DNA of 35,914 nucleotides from Acidobacteriota bacterium. GTDB taxonomy: Bacteria; Acidobacteriota; Thermoanaerobaculia; UBA5066. Numbering within the stretch: the stretch's first letter is position 1; the number at the start of each line of letters is the position of its first letter. The stretch is taken from positions 1 to 35,914 of the forward strand of contig JARXKK010000013.1 of assembly GCA_030278895.1 (NCBI GenBank), read 5' to 3'. Positions 23,901 through 31,461 of this stretch are shown piece by piece. Below the pieces are notes generated by a model. The model did not search any database and was not told the origin of the DNA. It saw only the letters and a program-made list of their open reading frames with translations. The position numbers and the translations under genes are program-made.

Positions 23901-26900
23901 TCCAGTCTCTCCGTGGGGAGTCTGCGCAGGCGTCTGACGAACCGGGATCTCCCGCGGATCGCGACCTCTTCCTCGGATTCACCATCGAGAAGCTCGGCGG
24001 CGAGGCTCTCGACGTCCTCCCGGCTCGCACCGGAACCGAGATCGACGAGGGTTGGATGCAGGTCCGCGTTCTCGTTCAGGATCACGCGGCCGAGACCCCA
24101 GAGAGGGGACTGCGCGAGGGAGCCGGCGTCGTCGATGCCATCGACGTCGTCTACGGCCTGAGCGCCGGCGGTCACGAGCCAGAGCTTCGGGCGTTCGGCC
24201 GATCCGTCGTTCTCGAGCGCCTGAACGAGGTCGAGCGCGCTGTCCGTGACGAGAGCCTGAGCGTCGAGGAGGGCCACCGCGTCCGCGTGCTCCGGCGAAG
24301 GCGCATCGAGGCTCCGGAGATGGACCACGTGCGCGATTCGCGCGCCGGCCGCTTTCAGCCTCCCGAGGACATTCGCCACGCTCTCGTGAGACTCCGCGAT
24401 CTCGACGAGGCGGCCGTGGGCCGAGAGGATCCCGGCGAGTCGAAGGCCCGCCCCGCGCCGATCGGGGAGGATGAGGACCCCCCCGTCCTCGGCGCGCGCC
24501 CGGGAAGGCACGCGGGCGAGGAAGACGCTCTGCGCCTGGCCGCCGCGCGCGGGCGCGTCGGTCAGGACCGAGGCCTCCTCGAATCCGGTCTCGCCGAGCA
24601 GCGCCCGCCACGCGGGCGCCTCGAGAAGAGGAGAGTCGGTTCGGAGCGCCGCGTCGGTGAACGTCCACCAGCCTGCGGTGAGGCCGAAAACGAGGTCGAG
24701 CCAGCGCGGATGGCGCGTGATCTCGAGAAGGACGAGGAGGCCGCCCGGCGCGAGCAGGGTCTTGACGCGCTCGAGCGTGCCGCGCAGGTCCGCGGTCGCG
24801 TGCAGGACGTTCGCGGCGAGGATGACGTCGAACGACTCCTCTTCGAAACCCTGCTCGCCTGGATCCTCTTCGAGGTCGAGCGGTTTGTACGTGACGAACG
24901 GAAACTCCGCGAACTCCTCGCGGGCGAGGGCGAGGAACGAAGGGGAGACGTCCGTCATGACGTAGGTCGTCCGCTCGGCGCTCAGGCCTGACAGCACGGC
25001 GGCGGTCGTTCCTCCGGTCCCCGCCCCGAGCTCGAGGATGCGAACCGTCCGGCCTCCGCCGAGGCTCCTGGCGGCCTCGGTGACCGCCCCCGCGACGAGC
25101 GCGTTGTACGTGCGCGAGGGCGGTGCCTCGCGGTAGAAGGTCTTCATGGCGGTGAACGAGGCGTCCGCGAAGAGGAGCTCTCGGGCGTCGGTCGCGCCGG
25201 TCAGAACGGCGCCGAGACTTTCGCCGCACCGCGTGATCAGCGCGAGCGCGGACGCGTAGGCCGGGTCGATGGCGAGAATGGCGTCGGCGAGAGCGCGCGG
25301 GTCGAAAGCCGCCGGGGGAGGCGTCCCGTCTTCTTCGAGGGAAGCGACCATCCGCTTATGCAGGCGCTCGTGCCGTGGTGCGACAGCGGACCGGTCGACC
25401 GACTTCAGCGCTGCCGCGAAGTATCCCAACGTCAGCGTCTCGAGGAGCGGCTCGATTTCTCCGTAGTAGCGGGGCCAGCCGCGTTCGAGGGCGAGAGGAG
25501 TCGCCGTGGCCTCGACGAGCCGGGCCACCTCGGCGGGCGACACGGCGCGGCGGTTCGCGGCCTCCCAGCGGAAGTCGTAGAGCCAGTCGTCCACTGCCTC
25601 CGCGGCGCCGCGGTGGTCCTCGAGAACCTGACAGCGGAGTCCCTTCACGTCGAGGAGGACGGCGCCCGAGGGATCGAGGATCCGGACGTCTCCCTCCACG
25701 GTCCCGCCGTCCATCGCGACGAGGCGGGCATGGCTGAGAAGGTGCGGACCGAGCGCGCCACGGGTCTCCACGCTCGCGATACGGATCGGGAGAAAGAGCG
25801 GTGCGTGCTCCGCCGCCGTGCCCGCGGGAGTTGCGGCGATCAGGACCTGGAACGCGGCGTCCAGCAGAGCGGGATGCGCCTCGTAACCGCCGAGGGAAAC
25901 CCCCTCGGGCACGTCGATCTCGCCGAGCGCCTCTCCCGGCCCGAGCCTCAGCCGTGTGATTCCGCGGAACGCCGGACCGTACGCGAGGCCGCGCAGGGCG
26001 AACGACTCGTAGCAGTCGGTGCCCGAGACTTCCCCGGGCAGGCGCGCGCGCAGTGCGTCGAGATCCTCCGTGCGGGCCGGAGCTCGTTCTTTTCGACGGC
26101 CGATACGGCCGCTGGAGTGGAGCGGCCACCCGGCCTCGCCCTTGGGCGGGAGACCGTGAACTTCGAACGTCGAAGCGGCCGGGTCGACCGAGATTTGCAA
26201 CGCCGGCTTCCCTTCTTCCGGCAGGAAGAGCGCCTTGTGGAACTCGACGTTCTCGGCGAACGGCGTTCCGTCGGGGTCGATCTCGCGTGCGGCGGCGAGC
26301 GCCATCTCGACGAAGCCCGCACCCGGGAACACGACGGCTCCCTGGATACGATGGTCGTGGAGGTAGCCGAGTCGATCACGCGACAGCCTGACCTCCCACG
26401 AGGGCCGGGCCGAACGCAGACGGCGGCCGAGCAGAGGATGAGCGTCCGCGGGCGCGGCCGGATCGGTCCCCTCCGCGTCGTCAGCCGGAGCGGATTCGAA
26501 CCAGAGTCTCTCGCGCTGCCATGGATAGAGCGGCAACCGTGCCCGGTTCGGTCCGTCTCCGTGAACCCTCGCGCGATCGGGCGCGCGCCCCTTCGTCTCG
26601 AGCGCTCCGGCGGCGCGGAGGAGCATCGAGCGGTCGTCCTCCATCCGGCGGAGCGTCGGGACCGCCGCGCCGGCCACGCCGCGCTTGGCGAGGCACTCGG
26701 CGATGGATCCCGTGAGAGCCGGGTGTGCGCTCACCTCGAGAAACAGGTCGAAGCCGTCCTCGACGAGCTGGTCGATCGCGTCGGCGAAGAGAACCGGTTG
26801 GCGGATGTTCCGCCACCAGTACGCCGCGTCGAAGCCCATCCCGTCCATGTAGCGGCCGGTGACCTCCGAGACGATCGGGATCGTCGACGGCTTCAGGGTG

Positions 26901-29152
26901 ACGTCCGCGAGCGCCGCGAGGAGATCCGTTTCGATCGGGTCCATCGCCGCGCTGTGATACGGGACCATGACCGGGAGCAGGCGCGCGAAAACCTTCTGCT
27001 CCTGAAGGGCCGCAGCGATCTCCTCGAGGGCCGCGGTCTCGCCGGAGAGCGTGACGGAAGACGGGCTGTTCACGGCCGCGACGGCGGCGCGGTGTCCGTA
27101 AGGCGCGATGAGGTCGCGGGCTTGTTCGTGCGAGAGCGCCGCCGCGAGCATCCGTCCCTTGCCGGAGGCTCGGTGCTGCAGCCGTCCTCGATGGAAGGCC
27201 ACGCGGACCCCGTCCGCGAGACTCAGGGATCCCGCCGCCCACAGAGCCGCGATCTCGCCGGCGCTGTGTCCGACGACCGCGTCGGCCTCGATGCCCCACT
27301 CCCGGAGCAGCGTGCAGAGCGCCGCCTGGAACGCGAAGTTGACGGACTGTGCGAAGTCGGCTTCCCCGACGCGCGAGCGCGATTCGTCTGCGTGGAGCTC
27401 GTCGAGAAGGGACCAGCTTGCGTGCCTTCGGTTCTCGCGATCGCACGCCTCGAGCACGCTCCGGAAGACGGGCTCCTCGGAAAGAAGCCGGCGTCCCATT
27501 CCCCACCACTGGGGTCCCATGCCGGCGAAGACGAAGGCGAGCTTCGGCCGGTGTCCCGGCGCCGTCCGCCCGAACGCCACGTCCGCGCGCGTCTCGGACC
27601 TGAGGAAAGCGTCGAGGTGATCCGCGATGTCCTCCGGCTTCTTTCCGACGACGGCGAGCTTCTCGTCGTGGTGGCTTCGCCGGAGGGCAGCCGTGCGGCA
27701 GATCTCCTCGAGGTCTTCCTGCGGGGTGGCGACCAGAAGGTCCCGGTACGCACGCGCGTGCGCACGCAGCGCCTCCGGGCTCTTTGCCGATATCGTCAGG
27801 AGGCACGCACGTTCCGCGTTCGGAACGGACGCGCTCGCGGCGCCGGGCCTGGGCGGCTCCTCGAGGATGATGTGCGCGTTGGCCCCGCCGAATCCGAACG
27901 AGTTGACGCCCGCGACGACGGGCCGCGGCCCGTCCGGCAGCGGTTCGAGCCGCGTCTGCACCCGGAGACCGAGCTGGTCCCACGCGATCGCGGGGTTGAG
28001 CGTCTCGAGGTGAAGGCTCGGCGGCAGCTCGCGGTGGCGGAGCGCGAGGGCGACCTTGGCGAGCCCCGCGATTCCGGAGGCGGCTTCCAGGTGGCCGATG
28101 TTCGTCTTGACCGATCCGATCGAGAGGCGATTCTCCTTGGGGCGCCCTTCGGAGAGCACGGTCCCGATGGCCGACGCCTCGATCGGATCGCCGACCGGCG
28201 TGCCCGTGCCGTGCGCCTCGACGTAATGGATGTCGGCGGGGGAGACGCCGGCCTTCCGGCAGGCGTCTCGCAGCATCTCCTCCTGCGCCGCCCGGCTCGG
28301 GACGGTCATGCCGCTCGTCCGGCCGTCTTCGTTGATGGCGGTCGCCCGGATCACGGCATAGATCGAATCGCCGGCGGCGACCGCCGCGGCCAGCGGCTTG
28401 AGGACGACGACGCCGGCGCCCTCACCCCGGACGTAGCCGTTCGCGCGCGCGTCGAAGGCCTTGCAGCGCCCGTCGGGCGAGAGCATGGTCGCCTTGCAGA
28501 ATCCGATGGTCAGCTCGGGCGTGAGGAGCACCTGAACGCCGCCCGCGAGCGCGACGTCGCAATCCCCGTTGCCGAGAGCCTGACAGGCGAGGTGCACGGC
28601 CGTGAGGGAGGACGAGCACGCGGTGTCGACGGCGAGACTCGGACCCCGGAAGTCGAAGAGGTACGAGACCCGATTCGCCGCGATGCTCGTCGCGGTTCCC
28701 GAGTTCGCGTAGCCGTCGATGAGATGCCGGTTCCCGGGGTACATCTGGATGTCGCCGTAGTCGTGCGTCGAGATGCCGACGAAGACACCCGTGTTGGAGC
28801 CGGCCAGGCGCTCGGGGATCTCGCCCGCGTCCTCGAGGGCCTCCCACGCGACCTCGAGGAGCAGGCGATGCTGCGGATCGATTCGAACCGCTTCGCGCGG
28901 CGAGATTCCGAAAAAGCGCGCGTCAAAACCCTGGATGTTCTCGATGAAGCCGCCCCGGCGCGTGTAGAGAGCGCCGGCCTTCGCGGCGTCGGCGTCGAAG
29001 TAGCGCGCGACGTCGTAGCGTTCGAGGGGCACGTCGGAGATGGCGTCGACGCCCTCCCGAAGAAGCTTCCAGAAACGATCCGGGGTGCTCGCGCCGCCGG
29101 GGAAACGGCAGCCGATGCCGACGATCGCGATTCCGGGGAGGCGGGGCGTCAT
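20909..29152 (-). CDS. Fully reducing type I polyketide synthase fused to a C-terminal PlsC acyltransferase (KS-AT-DH-cMT-ER-KR-ACP-PlsC)
   Basis: Start MTPRLPGIAIVGIG (29152) gives 2747 residues; its ATG overlaps the phospholipase stop (ATGA). KS 1-435: Cys179, His314 and His354 are present. AT 535-850: Ser630 in GHSAGE, Ala rather than Gln before Gly, plus VPYHS near 730, suggest malonyl-CoA. DH 903-1180: His934 (HxxxGxxxxP) and Asp1098 (DAAFQ). C-methyltransferase 1200-1548: SAM motif ELGAGTGG at 1374-1381. ER 1765-2090: GGVG at 1915-1918. KR 2105-2345: GGLGGFG, Tyr2257, Asn2261, B-type LDD at 2200-2202. ACP 2385-2462: Ser2423. An Ala/Pro linker follows to about 2534. PlsC 2535-2747: NHLSMWD (His2576-x4-Asp2581), YVRRGEGD, EGSRS (2648-2652) and P2677. 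Every catalytic motif looks intact. No thioesterase or reductase release domain exists; PlsC probably transfers the chain to a lipid acceptor (inference). Confidence 0.95.
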   Translation of the reverse strand: MTPRLPGIAIVGIGCRFPGGASTPDRFWKLLREGVDAISDVPLERYDVARYFDADAAKAGALYTRRGGFIENIQGFDARFFGISPREAVRIDPQHRLLLEVAWEALEDAGEIPERLAGSNTGVFVGISTHDYGDIQMYPGNRHLIDGYANSGTATSIAANRVSYLFDFRGPSLAVDTACSSSLTAVHLACQALGNGDCDVALAGGVQVLLTPELTIGFCKATMLSPDGRCKAFDARANGYVRGEGAGVVVLKPLAAAVAAGDSIYAVIRATAINEDGRTSGMTVPSRAAQEEMLRDACRKAGVSPADIHYVEAHGTGTPVGDPIEASAIGTVLSEGRPKENRLSIGSVKTNIGHLEAASGIAGLAKVALALRHRELPPSLHLETLNPAIAWDQLGLRVQTRLEPLPDGPRPVVAGVNSFGFGGANAHIILEEPPRPGAASASVPNAERACLLTISAKSPEALRAHARAYRDLLVATPQEDLEEICRTAALRRSHHDEKLAVVGKKPEDIADHLDAFLRSETRADVAFGRTAPGHRPKLAFVFAGMGPQWWGMGRRLLSEEPVFRSVLEACDRENRRHASWSLLDELHADESRSRVGEADFAQSVNFAFQAALCTLLREWGIEADAVVGHSAGEIAALWAAGSLSLADGVRVAFHRGRLQHRASGKGRMLAAALSHEQARDLIAPYGHRAAVAAVNSPSSVTLSGETAALEEIAAALQEQKVFARLLPVMVPYHSAAMDPIETDLLAALADVTLKPSTIPIVSEVTGRYMDGMGFDAAYWWRNIRQPVLFADAIDQLVEDGFDLFLEVSAHPALTGSIAECLAKRGVAGAAVPTLRRMEDDRSMLLRAAGALETKGRAPDRARVHGDGPNRARLPLYPWQRERLWFESAPADDAEGTDPAAPADAHPLLGRRLRSARPSWEVRLSRDRLGYLHDHRIQGAVVFPGAGFVEMALAAAREIDPDGTPFAENVEFHKALFLPEEGKPALQISVDPAASTFEVHGLPPKGEAGWPLHSSGRIGRRKERAPARTEDLDALRARLPGEVSGTDCYESFALRGLAYGPAFRGITRLRLGPGEALGEIDVPEGVSLGGYEAHPALLDAAFQVLIAATPAGTAAEHAPLFLPIRIASVETRGALGPHLLSHARLVAMDGGTVEGDVRILDPSGAVLLDVKGLRCQVLEDHRGAAEAVDDWLYDFRWEAANRRAVSPAEVARLVEATATPLALERGWPRYYGEIEPLLETLTLGYFAAALKSVDRSAVAPRHERLHKRMVASLEEDGTPPPAAFDPRALADAILAIDPAYASALALITRCGESLGAVLTGATDARELLFADASFTAMKTFYREAPPSRTYNALVAGAVTEAARSLGGGRTVRILELGAGTGGTTAAVLSGLSAERTTYVMTDVSPSFLALAREEFAEFPFVTYKPLDLEEDPGEQGFEEESFDVILAANVLHATADLRGTLERVKTLLAPGGLLVLLEITRHPRWLDLVFGLTAGWWTFTDAALRTDSPLLEAPAWRALLGETGFEEASVLTDAPARGGQAQSVFLARVPSRARAEDGGVLILPDRRGAGLRLAGILSAHGRLVEIAESHESVANVLGRLKAAGARIAHVVHLRSLDAPSPEHADAVALLDAQALVTDSALDLVQALENDGSAERPKLWLVTAGAQAVDDVDGIDDAGSLAQSPLWGLGRVILNENADLHPTLVDLGSGASREDVESLAAELLDGESEEEVAIRGRSRFVRRLRRLPTERLDAPRALRPEPGSAYRATIETPGALGTLALHAARRRSPGPGQIEIEVEAAALNFRDVMLAMGMLPAEARSGTFGKDTLGFDCAGTVVACGEGVMNLQPGDAIVGIAPAAFASHAITRADLAVRRPAALGALEAATLPCAFITALYGLEHLARIQEGERVLIHAATGGVGLAAIQIARLAGAEIFATAGSPEKRAHLAALGIPHVMDSRSLAFADEVLEATGGKGVDVILNSLSGEAIPRGISILSPYGRFLEIGKRDIYQDKTIGLHAFRRNLSFFAIDVDRLCAERPELVGAMLQETVSRIASGAWQPLPRHEFPIDKIEDAFRFMAQARHMGKVVVRMDPPATVAPAIEDDAIFRKDATYLVSGGLGGFGAAVSEWMVRAGARNLVLMSRNVSPSPEAAAAIARMEQEGARVVLAKGDVSREADVEGALGGIRSAMPPLRGVIHAAMVLDDGALMQQTPERFRAVLAPKMAGAWNLHKLTARDPIEHFVLFSSIASLFGNPLQGNYAAANAFLDALAGYRRARGLPALAVNWGVVSEVGYVSRHPEIAEYLHRQGYRSFTAAQALHTLGRLVRSDLTQVIAARIDWAQWVKSAPAAASSPRLLDFIPRLESDGGPANRAARGDALETLLAAAPPERAKLLEAFLVAQVARVIGTSPQRIETGQPLTEMGFDSLMAVEFVTLLHMELGVEVPVVKLLQGISVRQLALHVLELLALNPPAAAPAAPAPLMAKTSAEPPAAPMAIPVATPPSPTPPAASRIAADPSRAERLRDPEANRYSRLDYARWSPAQEAARRTMTAGLRSISRIDVEGAENIPASGPVLLAVNHLSMWDVPFMLSVLDRPTIVLATDDLKRYPWLDLFLGKLGNAIYVRRGEGDMDALAQGLAVLRAGGALALSPEGSRSSVGTLGEGRTGIAHLALKSGASIVPAVAWGQERMAASWKRLGRAPVSVRIGKPFRLDAAGLNGDSLREHTAVVMSALAALLPPEYRGRHAVGTAL
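20912..21550 (-). other. PlsC/LPLAT acyltransferase domain at the synthase C-terminus
   Basis: Residues 2535-2747 of the synthase carry the four glycerolipid acyltransferase blocks in order. Block I is NHLSMWD, with the HX4D catalytic pair His2576/Asp2581. Block II is AIYVRRGEGD. Block III is LSPEGSRSS, with Glu2648 and Arg2651 for the phosphate of the acceptor. Block IV is SIVPAVAWG. These blocks define 1-acyl-glycerol-3-phosphate acyltransferases. The domain is joined to the ACP by about 70 residues of Ala/Pro-rich linker, so it could reach the ACP-bound chain. It lacks the long hydrophobic helix of some PlsC enzymes. The acceptor is unknown. Confidence 0.9.
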
Positions 29153-31392
29153 GCCGGCGGATCCGTGGCGGCCTTCGTCTCCATCCAGGCACCCAGCTTC
29201 TCCAGCGCGAACCGGTAGCCGATCTCGACGACCCGGTCGATCCCTTTCCAGTCGAGCGGGTCGACGCCGTCCGTGGGTGGGTGCAGGTAGAGGTCGGCCT
29301 GGCGCCTTGTCACGTCGCTGTTGCGGACGCTGCTGAGCATCGCGGTGCGCGCGAGGATACTCGCGATCCCCGGGAGGGCGTGCTTGCCGCGCGCTCTCCC
29401 GAGCCGTCCGAACACGTACTCGCTGCCCGAGAGGGTGACGCGGTCGCGCGAGTCCGTCGTCAGCTCGACCGCCGGGCTCACGTCGACGGCGATCACCGGG
29501 CCGACCGATTTCTCGTGCATCACGTCGGCGGGAAGGTTGTTCAGGACGCCTCCGTCGACGTAGAGGTCGCCGTCGTGAACGACGGGCGGCTCGATCCCGG
29601 GGACCGAACAGCTCGCGCGCACCCAATGGACGAGAGGTCCACGTTCCTTGATGACGAGCGTGGCCCGGCTCAGGTTCGACGTGACGCAGAAGTAAGGGAG
29701 CCAGAGGTCCTCGATCCGGAGATCTCCGAACATCGTCTCGAGCATTCGCATCGATCGTCGCGCCGTGAAGAGAGCGACGAACGGAGGTGTGAGGTCGCGA
29801 AAAATCTTGAGCCCGACGAATCCCCGGCGATTCGTCTCGACCATCTCTTCCGGCGTGAGGCCCATCGCGACCTGCGCCGCAATGATGGAGCCCATGCTCG
29901 TCCCGCCGACGAGATCGACGGCGAGGCCGAGCTCCCGCAGGGCTTTGAGCACGCCAATGTGGGCGAACCCACGCGCGCCGCCGCCGCTGAAGGCGACGCT
30001 GAGCGCGGTCCCCGTGAGAATCCGCGCGAGCCGCCGGACGTCTCCCGCCTCGCCCGCTCTCACGTGGTGGTGCCCGATGAGCGGCCAGGCGTCGAGCCAT
30101 GCGGCGGTCGAGCGGGGGCGCGGCGTGCCTCTCGGGTGAAGGAGCACGAGCTCCTGTCGGGCGGCCGCGCGCCGGCCGCCTTCGCGAACCGTCATCTCGG
30201 CAGCCGGCTGCGCCGAAGCGGGCGGCGTCCCGTCCCCGGCCGCTACCACGAGCACGAGGTCCGCATGCCTCAGACAGCGGGAGGTCCAGCGGGCATGAGC
30301 GCCGTCCCCTTCGAAGAGGAGGCAGGAGAACAGATCCTCCTGTTCGTTGAGCCACTCGAGGACGCGGCTGCTGCCGGAATCGTCCAGTCCGGCGTCGGCG
30401 GCGCCCGCGCCGAGCGCGTGTTCGACGCACGCCCGGTCGACGTGGAGCACGGTGGAGCCGCACTGCTGAAGCGCCGTCACCAGATCCCGGACGAATCCCG
30501 CGTCGACTCCTTCCGGGCCGGCCGGGAGGAGGGCGATCGTGCTGACCCCCCGCTCGGGCCCCGAACGAGCCGTCGTATTCCTGAGGTGACGGACGAGGGA
30601 TCGCGAGAGCGCGAGGGCCGGAGCGGGATGATTCTCGAGCAGCCGGAAGAAGGCATCCTTCGGCACCCGCACGAGCTCCGAGTCCCGGACGGCGCGAACG
30701 GTCGCCGACCGGGGCTCGTCCGTCAGGAGCGCCATTTCCCCCACCGTGCTGCCGCGTCCAAGGCGCTCGACGACGCGTTCCTCGCCCGAGTCGGTCGAAA
30801 CGAGAACCTCCAGGCGGCCTCGAACGACGACGTAGAGGCAGTCTGCCTTTTCGCCCTGCCAGAAGAGCTCCCGGCCGCCCTCGAGCCGCACCCAGTTCGA
30901 CTCCTGGTCGAACTCGGAAAGCACGGCCGACTCGAGACCGCGAAAGAGCTCCGTGTCGGCGAGGCGAAGGCTCGGAAGCCTCCGCGACGAGAGCGCGGCG
31001 AGGCGATCGCGGATCGCGGGGTGCCTCTCGACGAGTCCATCGAACGAGGCGTGCGAGAGCTTCAGGAGAGTGGAGGCGCGCAGGGCACGGGCGGTCGCCG
31101 CTCTCGGCCTGCGGTCGAGGAGGGACATTTCGCCGACGCACTCGCCGGGCGCGAGCAACGCGAGCGTCAGCTTGGCCTTGGCGGGAGACTCCAGGAGGAT
31201 CGCGAGGCGGCCCGACGCGACGAAATAGAGGCCGTCACCCGGATCTCCCTGCGCGAAGAGAATCGACCCTGCGTTGAGGTGAACCTCTTCGAGGCTCTCC
31301 GATACGGCCCGGAGGGTTTCCTCGTCCAGGCCGGCGAAGGCGTCGACGGTGGACAGAAAGGGCACGTGGGCCGGGCCGCGACTCATTTGCAT
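29149..31392 (-). CDS. NTE-like patatin phospholipase with two cyclic-nucleotide-binding domains
   Basis: The 747-residue protein has two cNMP-binding domains, about 12-125 and 147-265. Each carries an intact phosphate-binding cassette: GEMSLLDRRPRAAT (87-100) and GEMALLTDEPRSAT (218-231), with the cyclic-phosphate Arg at 97 and 228. A Rossmann-like middle region follows (STIALLPAGPEGVD, VLHVD). The patatin domain then has GGGARGFAHIGV (470-481), nucleophile Ser499 in GTSMG and Asp613 in DGG. This order matches the soluble part of neuropathy target esterase (PNPLA6/7, yeast Nte1), which are (lyso)phospholipases B. No N-terminal membrane helix is present. The ATG at 31392 has an alternative at 31386. 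Its stop overlaps the start of the polyketide synthase gene, so the two are translationally coupled. Substrate and cyclic nucleotide are not readable from sequence. Confidence 0.93.
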   Translation of the reverse strand: MQMSRGPAHVPFLSTVDAFAGLDEETLRAVSESLEEVHLNAGSILFAQGDPGDGLYFVASGRLAILLESPAKAKLTLALLAPGECVGEMSLLDRRPRAATARALRASTLLKLSHASFDGLVERHPAIRDRLAALSSRRLPSLRLADTELFRGLESAVLSEFDQESNWVRLEGGRELFWQGEKADCLYVVVRGRLEVLVSTDSGEERVVERLGRGSTVGEMALLTDEPRSATVRAVRDSELVRVPKDAFFRLLENHPAPALALSRSLVRHLRNTTARSGPERGVSTIALLPAGPEGVDAGFVRDLVTALQQCGSTVLHVDRACVEHALGAGAADAGLDDSGSSRVLEWLNEQEDLFSCLLFEGDGAHARWTSRCLRHADLVLVVAAGDGTPPASAQPAAEMTVREGGRRAAARQELVLLHPRGTPRPRSTAAWLDAWPLIGHHHVRAGEAGDVRRLARILTGTALSVAFSGGGARGFAHIGVLKALRELGLAVDLVGGTSMGSIIAAQVAMGLTPEEMVETNRRGFVGLKIFRDLTPPFVALFTARRSMRMLETMFGDLRIEDLWLPYFCVTSNLSRATLVIKERGPLVHWVRASCSVPGIEPPVVHDGDLYVDGGVLNNLPADVMHEKSVGPVIAVDVSPAVELTTDSRDRVTLSGSEYVFGRLGRARGKHALPGIASILARTAMLSSVRNSDVTRRQADLYLHPPTDGVDPLDWKGIDRVVEIGYRFALEKLGAWMETKAATDPPA

Positions 31393-31461
31393 CGGAGGCT
31401 ATGCTACGGGAGTACACATGCAGAGGATTCCCTTGCTCCATTCCGCCCTCCCGGTGGCGCG
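31393..31461. promoter_or_regulatory. Divergent intergenic region between the phospholipase-PKS operon and the flavin monooxygenase gene
   Basis: These 69 bases separate the minus-strand phospholipase start from the plus-strand monooxygenase start, so promoters for both must lie here or inside the neighbouring coding ends. Weak -10-like hexamers occur (TATGCT on plus; TAGCAT on minus around 31396-31403) without matching -35 boxes. I see no operator repeat. A 70-codon plus-strand frame starting at 31401 has a GGAGG upstream but runs through the monooxygenase gene out of frame and is unlikely to be real. Confidence 0.5.

Noticed and set aside
29153-31141. In-frame upstream extension of the polyketide synthase frame giving a 3410-residue protein
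   Set aside because: The extra 663 residues are Arg/Gly/Pro-rich, lack domains and lie entirely over the phospholipase gene, which is clearly coding in another frame. MTPRLPGIAIVGIG at 29152 is a normal KS start and overlaps the upstream stop.
29281-31461. Long plus-strand open frame leading into the flavin monooxygenase
   Set aside because: It is antisense to the phospholipase gene and has no recognisable domain; the monooxygenase family begins at MKFSLLLEVQ (31462).
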